DNA of 64,000 nucleotides from NCBI GenBank assembly GCA_041821315.1, contig JBGUEO010000003.1, forward strand, positions 1 through 64,000, in the 5' to 3' direction. The notes under the pieces are model-generated. The model saw only the letters and a list, made by a program, of their open reading frames with translations. It searched no databases and was not told the DNA's origin. Positions 45,606 through 54,717 of the stretch are shown piece after piece. This stretch comes from DIGJ01 sp041821315 (GTDB lineage Bacteria > Bacillota > Clostridia > Lachnospirales > Lachnospiraceae). Within the stretch, counting starts at the first letter, position 1. Each line of letters starts with the position of its first letter. The position numbers and the translations under genes were made by a program.

Positions 45606-48251
45606 ATGGAAATAAAGCATATTCCTAATCGCATCAATCCTTATGAATATAATGATTATGGAATGGAACCTGAATTAGTAACAAAAAACCATGATGTAAG
45701 CATAAATTGCTATATATCTGGAGATGAAACGAAAAGAAAGCTGCCAATTCTTACGTATACGCAAAATGAAACAGATAAGAAAATGATAGAAGGGGTGTAT
45801 CGTTATAGCAAGGAAGGCAAAGACTATTATACATTTTGCCTTGGAAAATTTTGCACAGGAAATTTGATTAAATACAGGATACAAATTACCGAAGATAGTC
45901 GTGTCATACAAACAAAATGGTATGAGTTTGAAGTGCTTACAAGCATTGAACTTAGTACACCAGACGAAGTCTGCCTAGAGGAAGATAAGTTCGATACAAC
46001 CTTATTTGGATATTATACTATCAAAGGGGATAAATGCCTGAAACTTAGTATGAAGCTAAAACAGGACATGATTTCATTTCAAATACAAGGAATCTATCCG
46101 TGGAAAGACACGAAGAATCGTTTGAAAGAAACGTATCAATACAACGGAGATGAGTATGAACTAACCATAGAAGCGAATACTCATTCGCTTCTATTAAAAG
46201 GAAAAAACGAGGAAACAATCGGTACATTCAAAAAGGGGTTTCATACGATAAAAATGTTAGTGAATGGTAATGATACGATACAGTATTTTAGCGTTTCATT
46301 GGATTTATCAGGAAAGGGATTTTACGGGTTTGGTGAAAAATTTGATCGAGTAAATCAGAGAGGGCTTCAACCAAAGAACTGTGTAGTGGAACAATTTACA
46401 CACCAGAATGAAAAGACATATCTTCCGGTTCCGTTTTTTATGACGGAAAAGGGATATGGTGTATATTATGATACCAATCATATCGTTGATTTTGATATAA
46501 AAGCTACCACCGAAGATCAAAATACAGTAACCATGAGCAGATTGATTGGAAACACAGTATCTGAAAATCACTTGCTGTTTTTCTTTGGTTCGGTAAATGA
46601 GAGAATACAGCAGTATCAAAAGCGGTCAGGAAAGATTATGCTTCCACCTAATTGGGCATTTGGACCTTGGATGTCCGCCAATGGATGGGATAGTCAGAGG
46701 GAAACACTGCAACAAGTCGATAACATGAAGAAATATGAAATTCCTGCAACGGTAATGGTACTAGAAGCCTGGAGTGATGAAGCAACGTTTTATGTATTTA
46801 ATGGTGCACAGTATGAGGCAAAGGATGGAAGTGAAGCCTTATCTTATAATGAGTTTCAGTTTAAAGAGGATGGAAAGTGGACAAATCCCAAAAAGATGTC
46901 AGAGATTATCCATGCAAATAATATGAAGTTAATTTTGTGGCAAATACCTGTAATCAAGCATTTTGATGGAGAAGAACAAAAACAACATCAAAATGATGAA
47001 CGGACGGTTTTGGAAAAAGGGTACTGTGTGAAGCAGTCGGATGGGTCACCATACCGAATTACCGATAATTGGTTTGCAGATTCTCTTTTGCTTGATTTTA
47101 ATAATCCAGAAGCTGTAAAATGGTGGTTTTCAAAAAGAGAGTATCTTGTGAAAGAGTTACATGTAGACGGATTCAAGACGGATGGTGGAGAGTTTGTTTA
47201 TGATTATAAATCGGTATTTAAGGATGGAAAAACCGGATATGAAATGAAAAATCAATATCCAAACGCTTATGTTGGCAGTTATTACAAATTCTTAGAAGAG
47301 ATGCTTGGTAAAAATAAGGGAATTACCTTTTCAAGAGCTGGGTATAAAGGTGCAGGAAGTTTCCCAACGCATTGGGCGGGAGATCAAGTATCTGAATTTT
47401 GTGAATTGCGTGCACAGATTCGAGCAGGATTGTCTGCGGGATTATCCGGTGTGTTTTTCTGGGGGTTTGATATTGCAGGTTTTGCAGGGGAACTTCCAAC
47501 GACAGAGCTGTACTTACGAGCAAGCGCAGTCGCTGCATTTTGCCCGATAATGCAATTTCATGCAGAACCCCGAACGGGTCAATTCGGGGATCAAAATCGC
47601 AGAAGCTGGAATAACGATAGAAGTCCGTGGAATATTGCAGAGGTAAACGAGGATGCATATGTTATGGAAGTATACCGCTATTATGCAAACTTAAGAATGA
47701 ATTTACTCCCTTATATTGTGAGTGAAGCAGGATATGCAATAAAAGAGAGCCGTCCCTTATTTGCTCATTTGATTTGCGATTATGAGAACGATGACAACGT
47801 ATATGAAATAGAAGATGAGTATATGTTTGGAAGAAACCTGTTGGTAGCACCAATTCTTTACGAGGGAGAAACGGAAAGAAGTGTATATTTACCAGCAGGT
47901 GTATGGTATGACTTTTTCACCAGTGAGTCTTATGAAGGCGGCAAACATTATACATTGCCATGTAAACTGGGGCAAATTCTAGTTTTTGTAAAGGGCGGAA
48001 GTATCATTCCCCTGCATCTTTCTGATAAGCTTGCGCTTGGTAGTTATGTGGGAAATAATGCAGAAAGTTTTGAAAATCTATGTTTTATTGTATATGGTAA
48101 TGCAGGAGAGTATCACTATACAGATGAGAGCGGTAACAATTTGTTCGTTCAGTATTCAAATCAGGTAGGTTTGGTAGCCGGAGGAAGGAATGAAACAGAT
48201 TTCAAGGTGATATCGTCTGCAAATATAAAACAAGCGTATGATAGGAAATAA
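45606..48251 (+). CDS. GH31 alpha-glucosidase/alpha-xylosidase family enzyme
   Basis: An 881-residue cytosolic GH31 enzyme. N-terminal beta domains precede the barrel. The nucleophile is D526 in VDGFKTDGGE and the acid/base D593 in HWAGDQVSEF. The FKTDxGE form is shared with YicI-like alpha-xylosidases and some atypical alpha-glucosidases, whereas classical alpha-glucosidases read WxDMNE. It would release glucose or xylose from imported oligosaccharides. The ATG at 45606 with GGAGG 5 bases before it was chosen over ATGs at 45579 and 45594, the latter overlapping that site. Specificity remains open. Confidence 0.87.
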   Translation: MEIKHIPNRINPYEYNDYGMEPELVTKNHDVSINCYISGDETKRKLPILTYTQNETDKKMIEGVYRYSKEGKDYYTFCLGKFCTGNLIKYRIQITEDSRVIQTKWYEFEVLTSIELSTPDEVCLEEDKFDTTLFGYYTIKGDKCLKLSMKLKQDMISFQIQGIYPWKDTKNRLKETYQYNGDEYELTIEANTHSLLLKGKNEETIGTFKKGFHTIKMLVNGNDTIQYFSVSLDLSGKGFYGFGEKFDRVNQRGLQPKNCVVEQFTHQNEKTYLPVPFFMTEKGYGVYYDTNHIVDFDIKATTEDQNTVTMSRLIGNTVSENHLLFFFGSVNERIQQYQKRSGKIMLPPNWAFGPWMSANGWDSQRETLQQVDNMKKYEIPATVMVLEAWSDEATFYVFNGAQYEAKDGSEALSYNEFQFKEDGKWTNPKKMSEIIHANNMKLILWQIPVIKHFDGEEQKQHQNDERTVLEKGYCVKQSDGSPYRITDNWFADSLLLDFNNPEAVKWWFSKREYLVKELHVDGFKTDGGEFVYDYKSVFKDGKTGYEMKNQYPNAYVGSYYKFLEEMLGKNKGITFSRAGYKGAGSFPTHWAGDQVSEFCELRAQIRAGLSAGLSGVFFWGFDIAGFAGELPTTELYLRASAVAAFCPIMQFHAEPRTGQFGDQNRRSWNNDRSPWNIAEVNEDAYVMEVYRYYANLRMNLLPYIVSEAGYAIKESRPLFAHLICDYENDDNVYEIEDEYMFGRNLLVAPILYEGETERSVYLPAGVWYDFFTSESYEGGKHYTLPCKLGQILVFVKGGSIIPLHLSDKLALGSYVGNNAESFENLCFIVYGNAGEYHYTDESGNNLFVQYSNQVGLVAGGRNETDFKVISSANIKQAYDRK

Positions 48252-48269
48252 TTAGTAAAGGAGGATTAT

Positions 48270-48920
48270 ATGATAAAATACAAAGCATTGATTTTTGACT
48301 TGGATGGAGTGATATGTCATACCGATTATTATCATTTTCAAGCATGGAAAATGATTGCGGACAAGCTGGGAATTAGCTTTGATGAGACGATAAATAACCG
48401 ATTGCGTGGAGTGAGTAGAATGGAAAGTCTTGAAATTTTACTTGAAACGTACAATGGAACTATTAGCGAGGAAGATAAGTGTAAGCTTACAGAAGAAAAA
48501 AATAAACGCTATCAACAATTGCTAAAGCAATTATCCCCAGAAAAGTTAAATAAAGAAGTAAAACGCACATTGGATGTATTAAAGCGGAGTGGAGTCAAGC
48601 TTGCAATTGGATCTTCCAGTAAAAATGCAAAATTTATTTTAAGTCAGATAGGATTAGAAAGTTATTTTGATACAATAACGGATGGATGCGATATCATATA
48701 CTCAAAACCGAATCCTGAGGTATTTATAAAAGCGGCACAGGGATTGAAAGAAGAACCAGTAAATTGTTTGGTAATAGAAGATTCAATTGCAGGGATACAA
48801 GCAGCGAAAGCTGGAGGTATGGAGAGTGCTGCAATCGGAGATGCAGTATCGTCTCCGATTGCAAACTATCACTTACATGAATTTAGTGAGTTACTTCATA
48901 TAGTTGAATCTGTATCATAA
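48270..48920 (+). CDS. pgmB: Beta-phosphoglucomutase
   Basis: A 216-residue HAD-family protein with the phosphorylated Asp motif F-D10-L-D12-G-V, then HFQAWK typical of beta-phosphoglucomutases, and later motifs AIGSSSKNAKF and KPNPEVF plus IEDSIAGIQAA. It would convert beta-glucose 1-phosphate, the product of the GH65 phosphorylase, to glucose 6-phosphate. It is the last gene of the operon, 18 bases after GH31, with AAAGGAGG upstream. Confidence 0.88.
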   Translation: MIKYKALIFDLDGVICHTDYYHFQAWKMIADKLGISFDETINNRLRGVSRMESLEILLETYNGTISEEDKCKLTEEKNKRYQQLLKQLSPEKLNKEVKRTLDVLKRSGVKLAIGSSSKNAKFILSQIGLESYFDTITDGCDIIYSKPNPEVFIKAAQGLKEEPVNCLVIEDSIAGIQAAKAGGMESAAIGDAVSSPIANYHLHEFSELLHIVESVS

Positions 48921-48948
48921 TAAAAAAGTTGTCGGAATTGTTCGTAAT

Positions 48949-48977
48949 TTGTCTTGTAAAAGAATACAAGTTATGAT
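48949..48977 (+). promoter_or_regulatory. Promoter for the small-protein/pse unit
   Basis: TTGTCT (48949-48954) and TATGAT (48972-48977) with a 17-base spacer. The spacer contains an inverted repeat CTTGTA-N6-TACAAG (48953-48970), a possible repressor or activator site. Confidence 0.6.
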
Positions 48978-49033
48978 AAACTATAGCTAACTACATAAGA
49001 AAAAATGTAAATGTTTGAAAATGAAGTAGTTTT

Positions 49034-49110
49034 ACACAAAAGAAAAGATATCGATTGCTTGGAATAGCAAAGATAGGTCAAGGTGTGTAAGACTATTTTT
49101 GTGTTCAAAT
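49034..49110 (+). promoter_or_regulatory. Structured leader resembling a riboswitch/attenuator
   Basis: A closing stem ACACAAAA/TTTTGTGT (49034-49041 with 49097-49104) encloses a hairpin TTGCT/AGCAA (49055-49059 with 49066-49070, loop TGGAAT) and a second hairpin ATAGGTC/GACTAT. A T-rich run follows. The three-way shape of about 70 nt suggests a ligand- or protein-sensing leader; the GGA in the loop could bind CsrA. It was not matched to a known riboswitch class. Confidence 0.4.
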
Positions 49111-49159
49111 TTTTTGCTTTAGTGGAATATAAGTTAATGTTTTGAAAGGAGAATCACAT

Positions 49160-49468
49160 ATGAAACAAGAAGAAATAAAAGAAATTATACTTACACTAGA
49201 AGAAGTAAAAAAGAATAAGATTACTGGTTATGAAGAATATTTCAATCAACTTACTATCGTTTTTGAGGAGTTGTTGACCCAAAAAAAAGCATCAGAACAG
49301 AAAGAAATTCATATCATTTTGGCGTATTTAAAAGAGATGAATAAAAATCCAAGTATCTTTTATGAGGAACCTCGAATAGAAGTATACGAAAAGCAAGAAG
49401 TGATATGGCCCACAACGATATCGTTGTGGAAAGAAGACATAGAAGCTATGTTAGATGCAGTCATTTAA
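49160..49468 (+). CDS. Small helical protein of unknown function (102 residues)
   Basis: An acidic, almost fully helical protein without signal peptide or membrane segment. A long amphipathic N-terminal stretch (EEIKEIILTLEEVKKNK) suggests a coiled coil or a chaperone-like bundle. AAAGGAG lies 9 bases before the ATG. It has its own promoter and leader and lies just ahead of the next small protein and the pseudaminic-acid genes, so a flagellum-related role is conceivable but not shown. Confidence 0.55.
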   Translation: MKQEEIKEIILTLEEVKKNKITGYEEYFNQLTIVFEELLTQKKASEQKEIHIILAYLKEMNKNPSIFYEEPRIEVYEKQEVIWPTTISLWKEDIEAMLDAVI

Positions 49469-49499
49469 CAAATGAGGTTGAAGAAAAATTGTAAGATAC

Positions 49500-49528
49500 T
49501 TGCTATTTTTTTGGAAAATACCGATAAT
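49500..49528 (+). promoter_or_regulatory. Promoter before the 120-residue protein and pse genes
   Basis: TTGCTA (49500-49505) and GATAAT (49523-49528) with a 17-base spacer in a 107-bp gap. Confidence 0.5.
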
Positions 49529-49575
49529 AAAAGTGTAACTAGTTATATGTTGTAAAAAAGGATAAGGTACAGACT

Positions 49576-49938
49576 ATGGATGATGTGAGAATCAAGCAAG
49601 TAGAGGCATTAACAGAAGTTTATCATTATAATAAAAAACTACTAGAAGAAATTCCCCTGCTTGTTAATGCGTTAAGTGACACAACAAAAGAAGGTATCTT
49701 ATCCTATCTAAATGCGTTTCTAGAGGGTTTAAACTGGGAGATTGAGATAACGAACCGATGTATGGACTATATCAATCAAGACAAAGTTCGAATAAATGGA
49801 AAACAGGTTCGAAATACAATGGAATTATTAAGTGGAAGTGTACTGGCAAAAGATTATGTAGGAGTGGCAGAAATACTTCAAAATGGAGTGGAAGCATATT
49901 TAGAAGATATGGGAAAAATAGTAAAAGAACTTATATAA
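49576..49938 (+). CDS. Small helical protein of unknown function (120 residues)
   Basis: A soluble helical protein with length and helix pattern reminiscent of small flagellar export chaperones, but no FliS or FliT signature was recognised. It ends 47 bases before pseI, suggesting cotranscription with the pseudaminic-acid genes. The ribosome site (AAGG about 9 bases upstream) is weak. Confidence 0.55.
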   Translation: MDDVRIKQVEALTEVYHYNKKLLEEIPLLVNALSDTTKEGILSYLNAFLEGLNWEIEITNRCMDYINQDKVRINGKQVRNTMELLSGSVLAKDYVGVAEILQNGVEAYLEDMGKIVKELI

Positions 49939-49985
49939 TAATAGGAAGAATTACGCATATATCATACCTAGGAATGGAGTAAAGA

Positions 49986-51020
49986 ATGATACATTTATAT
50001 GATAAGATGAAACAAGGTGTCTATGTGATTGCGGAAATGTCTGCAAACCATGGGGGCAGCTTGGAACATGCATTAGAAATCGTAGAGCAAGCAAAATTGG
50101 CAGGAGCAGACTGCTTAAAAATACAAACATATACGGCAGATACATTGACGATACCATGTGATAAGATTCCATTTCAAATTGAAGGCGGTCTTTGGGATGG
50201 ATATACCTTTTACGACTTGTATAAGGAAGCATATACGCCATGGGAATGGCAAAGAACCATTAAAGAAAAGTGTGAAGAAGTAGGCATTGATTTTCTATCA
50301 ACACCATTTGATACTACGGCTGTAGATTTTTTGGAAGAAATGGGCGTTGAGTTCTATAAAATTTCTTCGTTTGAGCTTGTAGACATTCCACTGATTACCT
50401 ATATTGCAAACTGTCAAAAGCCGATGATTCTATCTTGTGGAATGGCTAGTGTTAAAGAAATTGAAGAAGCGATTGAAGCATGCATACAGCAAGGGAATGA
50501 GCAGATTGTATTACTAAAATGCTGCAGTCAGTATCCGGCAGAATATCAAAATATGAATGTTTCTGTGATTGAAGATATGCAAAAACGGTTTGGATTTCCA
50601 GTGGGTCTTTCTGATCACTCCATGGGATCGCTTGCAGATGTAATTGCAGTATCCAAAGGGGCAAAAGTAATTGAAAAACATGTATGTCTGGACACACATG
50701 TAGATAGTGCAGATGCTTTATTTTCTACAAAAATGGAAGACTTTAAGGCAATGGTAGAGGCAATCGAAAATACCATAAAAATTTTGGGAAAATGTTCCTA
50801 TGAGCTTACCAATCAAGAGAAAAAAGAACTTCATGGCAGACGATCTTTGTTTGCAGTAAAAGATATTGAGAAGGGCGAAGCATTTACGAAGGATAATATC
50901 CGTAGTATTCGTCCAAGCAATGGGGTAAAACCTAAATACTATGGGACGTTATTGAGACAAAATGCAAAAAAAACGTATCAATATGGAGATCCGGTTGATT
51001 CCATAGAAATCGAGGAATAA
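49986..51020 (+). CDS. pseI: Pseudaminic acid synthase
   Basis: A 344-residue NeuB-family enzyme. The N-terminal barrel begins VIAEMSANHGGSLEHALEIV and includes LWDGYTFYDLYKEAYTPWEW, a form typical of PseI rather than sialic acid NeuB. The C-terminal 60 residues form the SAF/antifreeze-like domain (GRRSLFAVKDIEKGEAFTKDNI). It condenses 2,4-diacetamido-2,4,6-trideoxy-L-altrose with phosphoenolpyruvate to pseudaminic acid. It is 3 bases ahead of pseG. Flagellin glycosylation is the usual use. Confidence 0.9.
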   Translation: MIHLYDKMKQGVYVIAEMSANHGGSLEHALEIVEQAKLAGADCLKIQTYTADTLTIPCDKIPFQIEGGLWDGYTFYDLYKEAYTPWEWQRTIKEKCEEVGIDFLSTPFDTTAVDFLEEMGVEFYKISSFELVDIPLITYIANCQKPMILSCGMASVKEIEEAIEACIQQGNEQIVLLKCCSQYPAEYQNMNVSVIEDMQKRFGFPVGLSDHSMGSLADVIAVSKGAKVIEKHVCLDTHVDSADALFSTKMEDFKAMVEAIENTIKILGKCSYELTNQEKKELHGRRSLFAVKDIEKGEAFTKDNIRSIRPSNGVKPKYYGTLLRQNAKKTYQYGDPVDSIEIEE

Positions 51021-51023
51021 GGT

Positions 51024-52061
51024 ATGTTTTATATACGAGCAGATGCAAATAAAACGATTGCAACTGGACATGTGATGCGTTGCATGGCAATTGCAAAACA
51101 AATAGAACGATTAGGAGAATCCTGTACGTTTATTACGGCGGACGAAACGGCTAGAGAATTGATTACAGAGAACGGATTTGCGGTTTTATGCCTGCATACA
51201 AAGTGGGATAACCTAGAGGAAGAGGTGCCGATTCTAATTTCGAAACTGAAAGAGAAAAAAAGTAAGGTTTTATTGGTGGATTCTTATTTCGTCACGGAAC
51301 ACTATTTAAAACAATTATCCGATACTACAAAAGTAGTATATATAGATGATGTGAATCAGTTTGCCTACCCTGTACATACGATTATTCAGTATGGAATTCA
51401 TGTCAAAGAGCTTAGCTATAATGAGAGGAGTAATCAAACAAGTTTGGATATAGCATATTTAATTGGAAGTAAGTACATTCCGCTTCGCGAAGAATTCAGA
51501 CAAAGAATTGCACCAAATCGTGAAAACGTAGCTAATATTTTGATTACTACGGGTGGTACAGATCCTTATAATATGGCGGCAAGGTTGATTAAACGCTTGG
51601 AAACAAGCAGGTATCATTTACATGTTGTTTCGGGAAAACTAAATATACATGAAGATGAATTACGTGCATTGGTAAGTACACAAAAAAATATAAGCTTTTA
51701 TAAAAATGTTAAAAATATGAGTGAGATTATGCTTGCGTGCGACCTTGCAATTTCAGCAGCTGGAACCACTCTTTTTGAGTTGTGTGCATTAGGAATACCT
51801 ACCATTAGTTTTTCTTTTGCAGATAATCAGATTGCAGGAGCAAAGAAATTTGATCAAAGTGGTGTGATTGATTATGCGGGAGATTTGCGTGATGGAATAG
51901 AAGAATGCTTGGAGAAAACATTGGATGCCATTATTCGAATTGCACAAAGTAGAAAACTTCGAGAAGAAAAATCTAAAAAAATGCAGCAATTGGTGGATGG
52001 ATACGGAGCCATGAGAATTGCATCCTATTGTTTGGAACTACAAAGGGAGGAATTATGTTGA
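51024..52061 (+). CDS. pseG: UDP-2,4-diacetamido-trideoxy-altropyranose hydrolase
   Basis: A 345-residue GT-B-fold hydrolase of the PseG family, opening IRADANKTIATGHVMRCMAIA, with the UDP-binding region in the second half (SAAGTTLFELCALGIPTISF). It removes UDP to give the free sugar used by PseI. It is sandwiched between pseI and pseC and overlaps pseC by 7 bases. Confidence 0.9.
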   Translation: MFYIRADANKTIATGHVMRCMAIAKQIERLGESCTFITADETARELITENGFAVLCLHTKWDNLEEEVPILISKLKEKKSKVLLVDSYFVTEHYLKQLSDTTKVVYIDDVNQFAYPVHTIIQYGIHVKELSYNERSNQTSLDIAYLIGSKYIPLREEFRQRIAPNRENVANILITTGGTDPYNMAARLIKRLETSRYHLHVVSGKLNIHEDELRALVSTQKNISFYKNVKNMSEIMLACDLAISAAGTTLFELCALGIPTISFSFADNQIAGAKKFDQSGVIDYAGDLRDGIEECLEKTLDAIIRIAQSRKLREEKSKKMQQLVDGYGAMRIASYCLELQREELC

Positions 52062-53188
52062 TACCATATGGAACACAGTGGATAGAAGAGGAAGATATTG
52101 AGGCAGTTGTGGATGCATTGCGTTCCGATTATCTGACAACAGGACCGAAGGTAAGTGAATTTGAAGAGACAATAAAACAATATGTAGGTGCTAAGTATGC
52201 GGTTGCTGTTTCAAATGGAACGGCAGCACTCCATGTTGCTTGTATGGCAGCGGGGATTGGCAAGGGGGATGAAGTAATTACAACACCAATTACCTTTGCT
52301 GCATCGGCAAACTGTGTTCTATATTGTGGAGGCACACCGGTGTTTGCAGATATTGATAAAAATACGTATAATATTTCACCACAGTCAATTCTTGAAAAGA
52401 TTACAGATAAGACAAAGGCAATCATTCCTGTTCATTTTACCGGGCAGCCTTGTGAAATGGATGAAATTTATAAAATTGCAAAGGAACATAATCTTTTGGT
52501 GATTGAGGATGGGGCACATGCACTTGGCGCAGACTACAAAGGGAGAATGATTGGATCTATTTCTGACATGACAACGTTTAGTTTTCATCCAGTAAAGCAC
52601 ATTACGACGTGCGAAGGTGGAATGATTTTAACCAATCAGGAAAATTTATATCATAGATTGTCATTGCTACGAACACATGGAATCACACGCGAAGAATCGT
52701 CTATGGAACAAAACGAAGGAGCATGGTATTATGAACAGCAGATGCTTGGATATAACTATCGAATATCAGATGTCCAGTGTGCACTTGGAATTAGTCAGAT
52801 GAGGCGTATTCAAACGTTTGTGAGTCGAAGAAAAGAAATCGCGGATTGCTATAACGAGACACTAAAGGGGATAGAGGGAATTACGATACCCTATCAGCAA
52901 GCAGGATGCCATAGCAGTTGGCATTTATATGTAATTTTGGTAGAGGCAAGTCGAAGAAAAGAAATCTTTGATCAGCTTAAAAAGGATGGTATTGGAGTCA
53001 ATGTACATTATCGTCCAGTGTATAAGCACCCCTATTACCAAAAAATTGGGTATAGGGAGGTTTGTTGTAAGGAAGCAGAGGCTCTTTACGCGCAGATGAT
53101 AAGTATTCCGATGTATCCTAAAATGGAGCAAAAGCAGCAAGATTATGTGATTGAGCGAATCAAAGAAGTTGTTAGTAAAATTAATTGA
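52055..53188 (+). CDS. pseC: UDP-4-amino-4,6-dideoxy-N-acetyl-altrosamine transaminase
   Basis: A 377-residue DegT/DnrJ/EryC1-family aminotransferase. The N-terminus PYGTQWIEEEDIEAVVDALRSDYLTTGPKV is typical of PseC. The pyridoxal phosphate lysine is K181 in FSFHPVKHITTCEGG. It makes the 4-amino sugar early in the pseudaminic pathway. The ATG at 52055 follows GGGAGG inside the end of pseG. PseB, PseH and PseF are not in the window. Confidence 0.9.
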   Translation: MLIPYGTQWIEEEDIEAVVDALRSDYLTTGPKVSEFEETIKQYVGAKYAVAVSNGTAALHVACMAAGIGKGDEVITTPITFAASANCVLYCGGTPVFADIDKNTYNISPQSILEKITDKTKAIIPVHFTGQPCEMDEIYKIAKEHNLLVIEDGAHALGADYKGRMIGSISDMTTFSFHPVKHITTCEGGMILTNQENLYHRLSLLRTHGITREESSMEQNEGAWYYEQQMLGYNYRISDVQCALGISQMRRIQTFVSRRKEIADCYNETLKGIEGITIPYQQAGCHSSWHLYVILVEASRRKEIFDQLKKDGIGVNVHYRPVYKHPYYQKIGYREVCCKEAEALYAQMISIPMYPKMEQKQQDYVIERIKEVVSKIN

Positions 53189-53234
53189 AAATTTTAGCAT
53201 TCTATTAAATTTTCATGAATATTTCCTTTACAAC

Positions 53235-53263
53235 TTCACAGTAGTACAATTGTATGGTATACT
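53235..53263 (+). promoter_or_regulatory. Promoter of the citrate synthase operon
   Basis: TTCACA (53235-53240) and TATACT (53258-53263) with a 17-base spacer and TG extension. A small inverted repeat without T run follows pseC (53187-53194 with 53207-53214). Confidence 0.75.
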
Positions 53264-53319
53264 ATAAGTTAGTTATAAATTAAAATGTGAGGATACAATG
53301 GAAAGAAGGGAGATTATAT

Positions 53320-54684
53320 ATGGCACAATTTTACTCAGAAATAAATCCGGAAATTGTTCGGTTTTCCGAAAAGTGCAAGGAAAACATGAGGATTGATCCA
53401 GAACTATATCGTAAATATGAAGTAAAGAGAGGACTTCGTGACATCAGCGGTCAAGGAGTTCTTACTGGTCTTACCGAAATATCAGAAATACGTTCTTATA
53501 CTATGGTAGACAGAGACATGATCCCAATGGAAGGGAAGCTATATTACCAGGGAATTGATATTGAAGATATTGTGGATGGATTTATTAAAGAAGATCGGTT
53601 TGGATATGAGGAGACAGCATATCTTTTACTATTTGGCAGCTTGCCGAATAAGGAGGAACTAACAAATTTTAAACAATTATTGGCAAGATACCGCGAAGAC
53701 CTTCCAACTAGCTTTGTAAGAGATATTATTATGAAGGCACCAAGCAAAGATATGATGAATACGCTTGCACGAAGCGTACTTACGCTATATTCTTACGATG
53801 ACAAAGCGGATGATACTTCAATTGAAAATGTACTGCGTCAGTGCTTACAACTAATAGCTCTCTTTCCGTTACTATCGGTATATGGATATCAGGCATATAG
53901 CCATTATCATGATGGGAATAGCTTATTTATTCACTCACCGATAAGTGAAATGTCAACAGCAGAAAATATTTTACATATTTTGCGCCCAGACAGTAAGTTT
54001 ACAAAATTGGAAGCAAGAATATTAGATATGGCACTTGTTTTGCATGCAGAGCATGGAGGTGGTAATAACTCCACTTTTACGACACATGTAGTAAGCTCAT
54101 CTGGTACAGATACGTATTCAACAATAGCGGCTTCGCTAGGATCCTTAAAAGGTCCAAAACATGGTGGTGCAAATATCAAAGTTATGCGTATGTTTGAGGA
54201 TATGAAAGCAACTGTTAAAAATTGGGAAAATGAAGATGAAGTATCCCAGTATTTGATAGATGTATTAAATAAAAGAGCATTTGATAAAAAAGGTTTAATC
54301 TACGGCATGGGACATGCTGTGTATTCTATTTCAGACCCAAGAGCTTGCATCTTTAAAAAGTTTGTAAAAAGTTTATCTGAGGAGAAAGGAATGGAGCAAG
54401 AATTTGCACTATATTCAACAGTCGAGAGACTTGCGCCAAAAGTAATCGCAAATGAACGTAAAATCTATAAAGGTGTTAGTGCAAATGTTGACTTTTTCAG
54501 TGGTTTTGTGTACAGTATGTTAGGACTTCCATATGAGCTTTACACTCCGATTTTTGCAATTTCTCGTATTTCTGGATGGAGTGCTCATCGCTTGGAAGAA
54601 ATTATAAATGATGGAAAAATTATTCGACCTGCATATAAGGCGGTGGCATCTCATAAGGATTATGTATCAATGGATAAACGATAA
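53320..54684 (+). CDS. Citrate synthase
   Basis: A 454-residue citrate/methylcitrate synthase-family enzyme. The catalytic triad is present: H281 in GPKHGGAN, H332 in GMGHAVY and D391 in NVDFFSG. It condenses oxaloacetate with acetyl-CoA, probably for glutamate synthesis in an incomplete anaerobic cycle. The N-terminal extension of about 70 residues before the core is common in clostridial forms. The ATG at 53320 with AGGGAG was preferred over an upstream start at 53287. The 2-methylcitrate variant is not excluded. Confidence 0.88.
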   Translation: MAQFYSEINPEIVRFSEKCKENMRIDPELYRKYEVKRGLRDISGQGVLTGLTEISEIRSYTMVDRDMIPMEGKLYYQGIDIEDIVDGFIKEDRFGYEETAYLLLFGSLPNKEELTNFKQLLARYREDLPTSFVRDIIMKAPSKDMMNTLARSVLTLYSYDDKADDTSIENVLRQCLQLIALFPLLSVYGYQAYSHYHDGNSLFIHSPISEMSTAENILHILRPDSKFTKLEARILDMALVLHAEHGGGNNSTFTTHVVSSSGTDTYSTIAASLGSLKGPKHGGANIKVMRMFEDMKATVKNWENEDEVSQYLIDVLNKRAFDKKGLIYGMGHAVYSISDPRACIFKKFVKSLSEEKGMEQEFALYSTVERLAPKVIANERKIYKGVSANVDFFSGFVYSMLGLPYELYTPIFAISRISGWSAHRLEEIINDGKIIRPAYKAVASHKDYVSMDKR

Positions 54685-54717
54685 ATACTTAGAGTGAAAT
54701 GTATAGGAGATTTTCAA

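Noticed and set aside
20908..48970. CTTGT...ACAAG inverted repeats at both the Tad-like and the small-protein promoters as one regulator's sites
   Set aside because: Arm spacing differs (6 versus 8 bases between the shared pentamers) and the arms are only five bases long.
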